In this document: positions 1 through 5,608 of the stretch, one piece after another
Layout of the letters: every line of letters starts with the position of its first letter
How positions within the stretch are numbered: position 1 is the stretch's first letter
DNA from: an uncultured Planctomycetaceae bacterium
Lineage (GTDB): Bacteria; Planctomycetota; Planctomycetia; Pirellulales; UBA1268
Assembly: GCA_903949225.1 (NCBI GenBank)
Contig: CAJAYZ010000368.1
Span: 1-7,366, forward strand
Length of the DNA stretch: 7,366 nucleotides
Reading direction: 5' to 3'
Made by a program: the position numbers and the translations under genes
Notes under the pieces: model-generated
What the model saw: the letters and a program-made list of their open reading frames with translations, nothing else
Databases searched by the model: none
Told to the model about the DNA's origin: nothing

Positions 1-383
1 AGGGGGTGGCTACCTTCTTCGAAACGCCCGATCCGGGGGGACGCGGTTGGAAGCGGATCGGCGGGGTCAACCGCCCCCGCCTCGACACCTTCCTCTCCAG
101 CTACCGCCCCGGGGTCCTCGACGAGATCGTCCGCGGCGACGAGCCGTTCCGGGCGACGGAGGGGGCGATCGACGCCTATGCCCGGGCCTGGGCGCTGACG
201 GCATTCCTCGCCCAGACCCGCAAAGCAGCGCTTGTCGACTACATCACGGCGATCGGTGCCAAGCCCCCCCTCGCGCCCGATGGCCCGGAGGAGCGTCTCC
301 AGGATTTCGTCGATGCCTTCGGCGTCGAGCCGCACGAGCTCGAGCAGCCGCTGATGAAGTTCCTCGCCCGCTGGAAAGACTAG
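1..383 (+). CDS. DUF1570-type peptidase-like protein, C-terminal part (5' truncated)
   Basis: The reading frame is open from the window edge to a TAG at 381-383, so this is the last ~127 codons of a longer gene. It begins G-V-A-T-F-F-E-T-P-D, and the two bases before the first full codon (AG) fit a GAG Glu codon, giving an EGxATFFE motif. From family knowledge, planctomycete DUF1570 proteins (gluzincin-like, HExxH upstream) carry WLxEGxA at this point, where the Glu is the probable third zinc ligand; HExxH would lie outside the window. Then follow a conserved W-x-x-I-G-x-V-N-R-x-R-L stretch, a helix rich in Ala/Trp (AYARAWALTAFLA) and a short acidic C-terminal helix ending in RWKD. A GTG at 6 could be read as a start, but it falls inside the conserved motif, so I treat the gene as partial. 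Family assignment is from pattern memory. Substrate is unknown. Confidence 0.72.
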   Translation, partial: GVATFFETPDPGGRGWKRIGGVNRPRLDTFLSSYRPGVLDEIVRGDEPFRATEGAIDAYARAWALTAFLAQTRKAALVDYITAIGAKPPLAPDGPEERLQDFVDAFGVEPHELEQPLMKFLARWKD

Positions 384-418
384 TCACCGGCGGGACAAGA
401 TCGTGGATGAGTTGCTTC

Positions 419-439
419 GCCGACTGCTACAGTGTCGGC
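419..439. repeat. Inverted repeat GCCGAC-N9-GTCGGC
   Basis: A perfect 6-bp inverted repeat with a 9-base spacer lies in the 101-base gap before the Gfo/Idh/MocA gene. No T-run follows, so it is not an intrinsic terminator for the gene ending at 383. The spacer contains the -10-like hexamer TACAGT (428-433), so the repeat could be an operator or a small RNA hairpin. It could equally be chance in GC-rich DNA. Confidence 0.3.
428..433 (+). promoter_or_regulatory. Possible -10 element TACAGT upstream of the oxidoreductase gene
   Basis: TACAGT matches the bacterial -10 consensus TATAAT at four of six positions and lies about 50 bases before the ATG at 485. No convincing -35 hexamer sits 16-18 bases upstream; TTGCTT at 412-417 is only 10 bases away. 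This is a weak candidate, listed because this gap is the only place a promoter for the gene can lie outside coding sequence. Confidence 0.22.
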
Positions 440-472
440 CGGCGACAGGTCGATTCATGTCCCCACCTCTCC

Positions 473-476
473 GGAG
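473..476 (+). promoter_or_regulatory. Ribosome binding site GGAG for the oxidoreductase gene
   Basis: GGAG sits 8 bases before ATG 485. It supports that start over any upstream in-frame codon, which would place the leader out of frame over the end of the DUF1570 gene. Confidence 0.5.
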
Positions 477-484
477 CCCACCGC

Positions 485-1789
485 ATGTCCACGCCTTCCC
501 GCGCGTCAGCGTTGACCCGTCGTTCCCTCCTCGCCGGTGCGTGCACGCTGCCCGCCGCGTCACTCGTGCTGCCCGCCGCGTCACTCGTGCTGCCCGCCGC
601 GTCACTCGTGCTGGCAGGGCTGACGGAGCGGAGCCTCGCGGCCGAGGGCGTCTGGGGAAGAACGCTGCGGGTCGGGCTGATCGGGTGTGGTGGTCGTGGC
701 ACCGGAGCTGCCATGCAGGCGGCGATCGCCGATCCGGCCGTCCGCGTCGTGGCGCTGGCTGATCTTTTCGAGGATCAGGTGGCCTCGAGCGCCGGCCTCC
801 TCGCGCACGCCCTCGGCGACCGCTTTGAGGCTTCCTCCAAGCAGCGATATATCGGGCCGGAGGCTGCCCTTGACCTCATCAGCGCAGGGGTCGATGTCGT
901 GATTCTCGCCGGCCCACCGTCGACCCGCCCGGCCCACCTCGAGGCTGCGGTGGCCGCCGGCCTCCATGTCTGGTGCGAGACGCCTGCCGCCATCGATCCC
1001 GCCGGGCTCTCTCGGTTTGCCGCGGGCTTGGATAGGGCGGAGGCCAACGGGCTCGTCGTCGCCTCCGGGTTGTGCAGTCGCTTTTCTTTCCCGACGGTCA
1101 GCACGATGGAGCGGGTGCTCGATGGGGCGGTGGGGACGATTCGCTCCATCTCCCTCCATTACGACGGCGGCCTCCCCTGGTGGAAGCCCCTTCCGGCGAC
1201 GACGTCCGCGGCGGAGCAGCTCGAACGCAACTGGATCTCCTACGCGAGTCGTTCCGGTGGCTTTTTTCTCGAGCACCATGTCCATGCCCTCGACCGGGCG
1301 CTGTGGCTCCTTGGCAACGACGAGCCGGTGGCCGTCGAGCCGGTGGGGCGGAGCGAGGCTCCGGCGGCAGGGCACGGCGGCGACGTGCCGGAGGCCGTCC
1401 GGGTTCGCTACCGGTTTGCCTCCGGGGTCGTCCTCGACGCCTCCTGCCGGCGCTCGGCGACGCCCGGCTCGGGCACCGCCGAGACCGTGATCGGCAGCCG
1501 CGGGCGGGCCGACCTCCTTGGCGGAACCGTCGAGGAAGCTGGGAAAACCCCTTGGCAGGCCGACCGCTGCAGTCTTGGGAATGCGGGGACGATGTATCAG
1601 GCGAGCATCGATGCCTTTCTTCGCACGATCCGGTCGGGCCTTGCCGACCGCGATGACACCGGCACCGGAACGACGCTCTCCGGGCGGCGGCTGCTTCGGG
1701 CCACGGGGCTGGCGGTGATGGGGCGAATGGCGGCAGAAGGCCGGTCGATCGCCTGGAACGGGCTTGTTTCCCCTTCCGCGAGGGCCTGA
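485..1789 (+). CDS. Exported Gfo/Idh/MocA-family oxidoreductase with Tat-type leader
   Basis: A 434-residue NAD(P)-dependent sugar or polyol dehydrogenase-like protein, probably acting outside the cytoplasm after folding with its cofactor. ATG 485 is chosen because it has GGAG 8 bases upstream and yields a leader with T-R-R-S-L-L (residues 11-16), fitting twin-arginine export. The hydrophobic core is unusually long (about residues 14-46) and contains three LPAASLV repeats; cleavage is likely near LAA-E (residue 53). The Rossmann fold starts at residue 62 with R-V-G-L-I-G-C-G-G-R-G (nucleotide-binding glycine loop) and reaches about 185. The family EKP motif reads E165-T166-P167, lacking the usual Lys. 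The second-domain motif EHHVHALD (263-270) keeps H267 and D270, as in planctomycete and acidobacterial secreted members. Length fits the family. Substrate cannot be read from sequence. A hairpin spans the stop codon, and the next gene starts 135 bases on. Confidence 0.9.
   Translation: MSTPSRASALTRRSLLAGACTLPAASLVLPAASLVLPAASLVLAGLTERSLAAEGVWGRTLRVGLIGCGGRGTGAAMQAAIADPAVRVVALADLFEDQVASSAGLLAHALGDRFEASSKQRYIGPEAALDLISAGVDVVILAGPPSTRPAHLEAAVAAGLHVWCETPAAIDPAGLSRFAAGLDRAEANGLVVASGLCSRFSFPTVSTMERVLDGAVGTIRSISLHYDGGLPWWKPLPATTSAAEQLERNWISYASRSGGFFLEHHVHALDRALWLLGNDEPVAVEPVGRSEAPAAGHGGDVPEAVRVRYRFASGVVLDASCRRSATPGSGTAETVIGSRGRADLLGGTVEEAGKTPWQADRCSLGNAGTMYQASIDAFLRTIRSGLADRDDTGTGTTLSGRRLLRATGLAVMGRMAAEGRSIAWNGLVSPSARA
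548..610 (+). repeat. Three perfect tandem copies of a 21-bp repeat inside the signal peptide
   Basis: Copies occupy 548-568, 569-589 and 590-610, and are identical at every base including synonymous positions. The unit begins CTGCCCGCCG and encodes Leu-Pro-Ala-Ala-Ser-Leu-Val; a fourth copy starts with CTG and then diverges. The unit is seven codons, so gain or loss of a copy keeps the frame and only changes the hydrophobic core length of the leader. Perfect identity points to recent slippage or unequal exchange. Confidence 0.95.
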
Positions 1790-1801
1790 CAGACCCCGCG
1801 G
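1776..1801 (+). other. Hairpin spanning the oxidoreductase stop codon
   Basis: Arms CCGCG(A)GGG (1776-1784, one bulged A) and CCCCGCGG (1794-1801) pair over 8 bp around a 9-base loop that holds the TGA at 1787-1789. No T-run follows, so it is not a standard intrinsic terminator. It might assist Rho-dependent termination or protect the 3' end, or be incidental in GC-rich sequence. Confidence 0.3.
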
Positions 1802-1814
1802 CCGGTACGACCCG

Positions 1815-1820
1815 TACAAT
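1815..1820 (+). promoter_or_regulatory. Possible -10 element TACAAT before the coiled-coil gene
   Basis: TACAAT matches the -10 consensus at five of six positions and is the best such hexamer in the intergenic regions. The nearest -35-like hexamer, CTGACA (1786-1791), is 23 bases upstream, longer than the usual 17. If used, transcription would begin near 1827 and give a leader of about 100 bases containing two hairpins. It would drive the two-gene unit 1925-5469. Confidence 0.38.
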
Positions 1821-1833
1821 CCGTGGGACTGTG

Positions 1834-1855
1834 GACGCCGGCCTGCCGCGGCGTC
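1834..1855 (+). other. Leader hairpin 1: GACGCCG-N8-CGGCGTC
   Basis: A perfect 7-bp inverted repeat with an 8-base loop lies in the region between the oxidoreductase and the coiled-coil gene. GTGGAC (1831-1836) could instead pair with GTCCAC (1875-1880), which would compete with this stem. No function is known. Confidence 0.3.
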
Positions 1856-1880
1856 GATAGCCCACAAAAGACGTGTCCAC

Positions 1881-1903
1881 CGGCCGACCATGAGGGTCGG
1901 CTG
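1881..1903 (+). other. Leader hairpin 2 just upstream of the ribosome binding site
   Basis: CGGCCGACC (1881-1889) pairs with GGTCGGCTG (1895-1903) over 9 bp with one G-U pair and a 5-base loop ATGAG. It ends 7 bases before the Shine-Dalgarno sequence at 1911, so its folding or a bound protein could affect translation of the coiled-coil gene. No T-run follows, so it is not a terminator. Confidence 0.35.
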
Positions 1904-1910
1904 AGCCCCC

Positions 1911-1917
1911 GGGGAAG
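1911..1917 (+). promoter_or_regulatory. Ribosome binding site GGGGAAG deciding the start at 1925
   Basis: GGGGAAG lies 7 bases before ATG 1925. The same frame is open back to a GTG at 1823, but that start would put 34 unrelated residues ahead of the membrane anchor and would translate the inverted repeats. The purine-rich site therefore favours 1925. Confidence 0.55.
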
Positions 1918-1924
1918 CAAGCAG

Positions 1925-3373
1925 ATGGCCGCCAACCGCGCCAGTGCCCAGCAGGGCCTGACGATCGCGCTGATCGTGTTCGTGATGCTCACGTTCATCC
2001 TCGCGGTGACGACATACCTGTTCTTCAAAAAGGCGTCAGACGCCGATACGGCGATGACGGCAGCCAACGCCGATTCGTCGAAGGCGAAGCAGGAGATGCA
2101 GAAGGTGGCCGAGGACCGCGGCAAGCTCCTCGGCATCCTCGGCTTCCCCGAAGACAAGGCCGTCGCCGACGTCGAGACGGAGACGAACGAGGCCTTCGAG
2201 AAGAAGTACGGCGACTTCCGCGACGACCAGAAGGCTTACCTCAAGCTCTCCGACTGGCTGCTCGGCGCCGTCAAGAGCAAGGACGAGGCGCTCAAGACGC
2301 TCCAGGCTGAGAAGCTGGCGATGGAGACGGGCAAGGACCAAGCCCTCGCCGATTCCCGAAACCGGCAAAACGAGCTCGAGCAACTCCTCAAGAAGCAGGA
2401 AGCCGACGCGGAGGCCGAACGGTCGGAGTTCAACAAGGGGCGTGAGCAGTACGAGGAATTGACCGCGCGGCTCCAGGCCGATCTCAAAAAGGCGAACGAG
2501 GCATCCGACCGGATGAAGCTCCTCGTCGAGGAGATCGCCAAGGGGGAGCCGCTGGTCGCCGTCGATCAGCAGGCGAAGTACAAGGCTGCCAAGGCGGAGG
2601 GGCAGGTGACCCAGCTCTTCGACGAACTCCGCAAGCGCGAGGGGATGATCGCCCGCCAGAACGAGATCCTGGCCGACCTCCGCGTGGCCGACAAGGGCCT
2701 CCAGGACATGGTCCTCGCCGCGACGCCGAAGGATGACCGGATCGACGGCTTCGACGGGCAGGTCGTCTCCGTCAACGAGGTCGAGGGGACGCTGCTCCTC
2801 GACGTCACATCGACGCAGGGCCTGCGCACCGGCACCGTCTTCAACATCTACAACCCCAACGACCCGCGTCCGCAGATCGGCGCCAAGAAGGCCGTGGTCG
2901 AGATCCAAGCGATCGAAGGGCCGAACGTCGCCCGAGCCCGCGTCCGCCACCAGTCGACACGCGATCCGATCCTTGCCGGCGACGGCGTGGCCACGAGCCT
3001 GTGGAGCCCCGGTCAGGGCTTCGAGGCGGTGTTCGTCGGCTATGTGCAGGTCGATCGGGATGGCGGTCAGGACACCGACGACCTCGCCCGGCTCGTGGAG
3101 CGGAGCGGTGGTCGCGTCGAGCCGTCGGTGAACCCGTCGACGACGCTCCTGGTCGACGCCGGCCCGCCGCGGATCGTGGCCGGTGAGAAGCCGGCCGGCT
3201 GGCGGCCCGCCGACGACACCCGCCGCGAGCGGATGCTCAAGGAGGCCAAGCGCCTCGGCATCCGCGTCGTCGGGATCGACACGTTCCTCGACATGATGGG
3301 GCTCGACCGCAGCTCCTTCGACACCAACCGCCTCCGCCCCGCCGGCCGGACGCCGCAGCCCGCCGGAAGCTGA
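1925..3373 (+). CDS. Membrane-anchored coiled-coil protein with beta-domain and BRCT-like C-terminus
   Basis: A 482-residue protein that I recognise only as a type conserved in planctomycetes; no function is assigned. A single transmembrane segment (about residues 11-34, GLTIALIVFV onward) has no cleavage site and is flanked by K35-K36. A long charged coiled-coil region covers about 37-270, rich in E, K, Q and A (for example ELEQLLKKQEADAEAE). About 275-360 looks like a small beta domain (GQVVSVNEVEGTLLLDV, then GLRTGTVFNIYNP), resembling the barrel-like modules that follow coiled coils in MreC or occur in FlgT. About 365-457 resembles a BRCT fold: FVGYVQVD, a helix with LVERSGGRV, the strand TTLLVDAG, then EAKRLGIRVVGIDTFLDMMG. 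The tail is Pro/Arg-rich and probably disordered. Topology is uncertain, since charges flank both ends of the anchor. The next gene starts 14 bases after the stop, implying co-transcription. Confidence 0.85.
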   Translation: MAANRASAQQGLTIALIVFVMLTFILAVTTYLFFKKASDADTAMTAANADSSKAKQEMQKVAEDRGKLLGILGFPEDKAVADVETETNEAFEKKYGDFRDDQKAYLKLSDWLLGAVKSKDEALKTLQAEKLAMETGKDQALADSRNRQNELEQLLKKQEADAEAERSEFNKGREQYEELTARLQADLKKANEASDRMKLLVEEIAKGEPLVAVDQQAKYKAAKAEGQVTQLFDELRKREGMIARQNEILADLRVADKGLQDMVLAATPKDDRIDGFDGQVVSVNEVEGTLLLDVTSTQGLRTGTVFNIYNPNDPRPQIGAKKAVVEIQAIEGPNVARARVRHQSTRDPILAGDGVATSLWSPGQGFEAVFVGYVQVDRDGGQDTDDLARLVERSGGRVEPSVNPSTTLLVDAGPPRIVAGEKPAGWRPADDTRRERMLKEAKRLGIRVVGIDTFLDMMGLDRSSFDTNRLRPAGRTPQPAGS

Positions 3374-3377
3374 CCAC

Positions 3378-3382
3378 CGGGG
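3378..3382 (+). promoter_or_regulatory. Ribosome binding site (G-run) for the GTG start at 3388
   Basis: A five-G run lies 5 bases before GTG 3388, within the 14-base gap after the upstream stop. It supports the GTG, which directly precedes the conserved N-terminal strand KYGLLVHGTSGNVGD. Confidence 0.45.
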
Positions 3383-3387
3383 GCGCT

Positions 3388-5469
3388 GTGAAGTACGGAC
3401 TTCTCGTCCACGGAACGTCCGGCAACGTCGGCGACGCCGTTCAGTCGCTCGCCGCGCTTCGATTCCTCCCCCGGGTCGATCGCCTCGTGGAGAGGGAGCG
3501 TCTGGGAGCGATCGCTTCGGCCGGGCCGGTCAAGGTGATCATGAACGGCTGGTGGATGAAGTGCCCCGAGCACTGGCCACCGCCGCCGAATGTTATTCCC
3601 CTGTTCGTCTCCTTCCACGTCACCACGGGGCCGGCCCGGGCGGCGATGGTGACCGACGAGTCGCTCGCCTATCTGCGGCGACACGAGCCTATCGGGTGCC
3701 GCGACCTCGACACGACGAGCTTTCTCCGCGCTGCCGGCATCGATGCCTACTTCTCCGGCTGCCTGACGATGACCCTGCCGCCGCGGCCGCGGAAGCTCGG
3801 CGGCGAGGTGCTGTTTGTCGATCCTTTCCGGGGGCACTTCTTCCCCGCGCTCCCCCCTGCCCTGGCCGATTCAGCCGAGATCCGCAGGCTCCGCCAAGCG
3901 GCCGGCGGGGCGAGTGAGTCACCCGCCGATTCCGTCGACAGCGTGCTGGCCCAGATTGCCGGCATGCCGGAGGCTTGGCGCTCAGGCGCGAGCCATCATT
4001 CGGCGCTCGTGAGCCGCGAGATCGGTCCCAGAGAGAGGTTTCGCGCGGCGGAGGCGATGCTCGACAAACTGGCCGCCGCCAGGCTCGTCGTCACCTCCCG
4101 GTTGCACGCCGTCCTCCCGGCGATGGCGCTGGGAACGCCCGCGCTCTTTGTCCTCAAAGACGAAGGGGTACAGGTGAGTGGCCACCCCGATCTCGCCGAC
4201 AAGGGGCACGACTGCACCCGGCACGACCCGCGTCTCCCGGGGCTTTTCGAGCAGACGCGACACGTGACGCTCTCGCAGCTCCTCGGAGGACTCTCCGACG
4301 AGGCGTGGCGCACGGCGGTGGAAGAGCCGATGCGCTTGCGGGCGAATCTGATCGCGGGCCTCGAGGCGCGGGTCGCCGACTTTCTCGGGGGTGATTTGGC
4401 GGCGGAGGCCGTGGTCCCGGCGTCATGGCTGCCGTCGCCGGAGGTGGCTGCCCGCGGGCTCGGCCGCTGGCGGAGCGTCTATCCCTCCGCGACCAACGTG
4501 CGGGCGCCGCATGCCTGCCATGGGGCGGTGAAGATCGATCTCCGCGACCTGCTCGACCCGGTCTTCCCGGAAGCGGGCGTGCTCGAGCTCCACCGGCCCT
4601 TCCTTCAGGGGATCAACGGCCGGGTGTTCAGCTCCGACGGCACCCTCCTTGCGGACCATTCGTGGTATGGCCGCCACATCGACGAACTCGGTCTGACCGC
4701 CCCGAGGTGCCAAGGCGAACCGGTGCCGGGCGTTTCCATGTCGCTGGCGAGCGATTTCGGCCACAAGAACTTCTGCCACTTCGTCCTCGACGGTCTCTGT
4801 CGTCTCCACCTCTTCGAGGCCGCGGGGATCCGGGTGGAGGCGATGGACCGGGTCTATTGTCCGCCTCCTCCGTCGGCTAACGCGCGGCGGCTCCTCGACC
4901 GGCTGGGGATCCCGGAGGAGAAGTTCGTCTGGTTGGGCGAATCGACCGTCGTCCGGCCGGAGACGCTCCACCTGGCGACGTTTCCCGGGTCGCGGCGCAA
5001 TTTCCCCCGCTGGCTGCCGGGCTTCGTTCAGGAGCGCTGGCCGGTGACGCCGTCGAGAACCGATCGACGCCTGTTCGTGTCGAGGGCAGGCTATCGACGG
5101 GCGGTGAGCAACGAGGCCGAGGTCCGTCGCTTCCTCGTGGCGGCCGGATTCGAGATCGTCGATCCGGCGAAGGCAGACGACCCACAAAAAGATTTTGCCG
5201 AGGCGGCGGTGGTCGTCGGCGCCCACGGCGCGGCGCTTGCCAACCTCGCCTGGTGCCGCCCCGGCACGAGGGTTCTGGAATTGTTCCCCTCGGATCACAT
5301 CTATCCCTACTACTACGCCTTGGCGGATTCGGCGGGGCTTGAGTACGGCTGCCTCGTGGGCCGGAGCCTGAAGGATCGAGCCCCGGGTGATCTGGGGCCG
5401 AGTTGGTCCGATTTCCATGTCGACGAAGACGAACTTGCCGCGGCCGTAGCCGCGATCACCGCCCCCTGA
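3388..5469 (+). CDS. Two-domain glycan enzyme: polysaccharide pyruvyl transferase fused to family-61 glycosyltransferase
   Basis: A 693-residue protein starting at GTG 3388, with a G-rich ribosome site and the conserved strand immediately after the start. The N-terminal part (about 1-290) fits polysaccharide pyruvyl transferase (PF04230): GTSGNVGDAVQSLAALR at 9-25, IMNGWWMKCP near 51-60, the GCRDLDTTSFL segment, and SRLHAVLPAMALGTP near 237-251. The C-terminal part (about 380-693) fits glycosyltransferase family 61 (DUF563, PF04577): HKNFCHFVLDGLCRL (459-473), SRAGYRRAVSNEAEV from 565, and GAHGAALANLAWCRPG from 611 with H613. Neither domain has a signal peptide or membrane segment, so it is likely cytoplasmic. 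The family roles are ketal-pyruvate addition to a sugar and transfer of a sugar from a nucleotide donor; the acceptor here is unknown. PF04230 also contains members that may not be pyruvyl transferases, so that activity is inferred. It follows the coiled-coil gene by 14 bases. Confidence 0.87.
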   Translation: MKYGLLVHGTSGNVGDAVQSLAALRFLPRVDRLVERERLGAIASAGPVKVIMNGWWMKCPEHWPPPPNVIPLFVSFHVTTGPARAAMVTDESLAYLRRHEPIGCRDLDTTSFLRAAGIDAYFSGCLTMTLPPRPRKLGGEVLFVDPFRGHFFPALPPALADSAEIRRLRQAAGGASESPADSVDSVLAQIAGMPEAWRSGASHHSALVSREIGPRERFRAAEAMLDKLAAARLVVTSRLHAVLPAMALGTPALFVLKDEGVQVSGHPDLADKGHDCTRHDPRLPGLFEQTRHVTLSQLLGGLSDEAWRTAVEEPMRLRANLIAGLEARVADFLGGDLAAEAVVPASWLPSPEVAARGLGRWRSVYPSATNVRAPHACHGAVKIDLRDLLDPVFPEAGVLELHRPFLQGINGRVFSSDGTLLADHSWYGRHIDELGLTAPRCQGEPVPGVSMSLASDFGHKNFCHFVLDGLCRLHLFEAAGIRVEAMDRVYCPPPPSANARRLLDRLGIPEEKFVWLGESTVVRPETLHLATFPGSRRNFPRWLPGFVQERWPVTPSRTDRRLFVSRAGYRRAVSNEAEVRRFLVAAGFEIVDPAKADDPQKDFAEAAVVVGAHGAALANLAWCRPGTRVLELFPSDHIYPYYYALADSAGLEYGCLVGRSLKDRAPGDLGPSWSDFHVDEDELAAAVAAITAP

Positions 5470-5502
5470 TGAGGCGTCTGCCCGAGGTACGCAATCGCCC
5501 GT

Positions 5503-5528
5503 CCCTGGCCCGCCGTGTCTGGCCGGGG
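5503..5528 (+). other. Hairpin downstream of the glycan enzyme gene
   Basis: CCCTGGCC (5503-5510) and GGCCGGGG (5521-5528) pair over 8 bp with one G-U pair and a 10-base loop. No T-run follows, only CAAACG. It could be part of a Rho-dependent end of the upstream unit; I see no intrinsic terminator in 5470-5608. Confidence 0.28.
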
Positions 5529-5537
5529 CAAACGTGG

Positions 5538-5543
5538 CATACT
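5538..5543 (+). promoter_or_regulatory. Possible -10 element CATACT before the DUF1080-ThuA gene
   Basis: CATACT matches the -10 consensus at four of six positions and lies about 65 bases before the GTG start. No good -35 hexamer is found 17 bases upstream. The 139-base gap and the hairpin before it suggest that this gene has its own promoter, but the hexamer is only a candidate. Confidence 0.22.
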
Positions 5544-5597
5544 GTGGCCCGGGGGTGACCGGCCGACGGACGGACGGCGCCCCCGTTGACCCCATGC

Positions 5598-5605
5598 GGA
5601 GGTGA
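5598..5605 (+). promoter_or_regulatory. Strong Shine-Dalgarno GGAGGTGA fixing the GTG start at 5609
   Basis: GGAGGTGA is a full match to the anti-Shine-Dalgarno sequence, with 6 bases between GGAGG and GTG 5609. It is the best ribosome site in the window and predicts efficient translation. Confidence 0.7.
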
Positions 5606-5608
5606 CCG

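Noticed and set aside
47..484. In-frame upstream extension of the oxidoreductase reading frame
   Set aside because: It overlaps the conserved DUF1570 coding sequence in another frame, is Arg/Pro-rich nonsense and would bury the twin-arginine leader. ATG 485 has a ribosome site.
530..544. Lipobox LAGAC at residues 16-20 of the oxidoreductase leader
   Set aside because: The cysteine comes only seven residues after the twin arginines, leaving no hydrophobic core before it; the long core follows instead, so a lipoprotein is unlikely.
548..610. Triple 21-bp repeat as a CRISPR or integron-type array
   Set aside because: Copies are directly adjacent with no spacers, lie in frame within a signal peptide, and the repeat is not palindromic.
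602..1891. Long minus-strand open frame (429 codons) opposite the oxidoreductase
   Set aside because: Antisense shadow of high-GC codon use: Arg/Pro/Gly-rich, no recognisable domain, and the + strand gene has clear motifs.
1823..1924. In-frame upstream extension of the coiled-coil gene from GTG 1823
   Set aside because: The extra residues show no family resemblance and cover inverted repeats; ATG 1925 has a well-spaced purine-rich site and starts just before the membrane anchor.
2036..2950. Minus-strand open frame of 304 codons opposite the coiled-coil gene
   Set aside because: Leu/Val/Glu-rich mirror of the Lys/Glu-rich coiled-coil codons; no ribosome site or domain supports it.
5535..5550. 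Sigma-54-like promoter TGGCAT...GGCC upstream of the DUF1080-ThuA gene
   Set aside because: The GG-to-GC spacing is one base short of the -24/-12 rule and the TTGC half is absent.
5565..5577. Short GACG x3 tandem repeat
   Set aside because: Only 12-13 bases in GC-rich intergenic DNA; expected by chance and with no associated signal.
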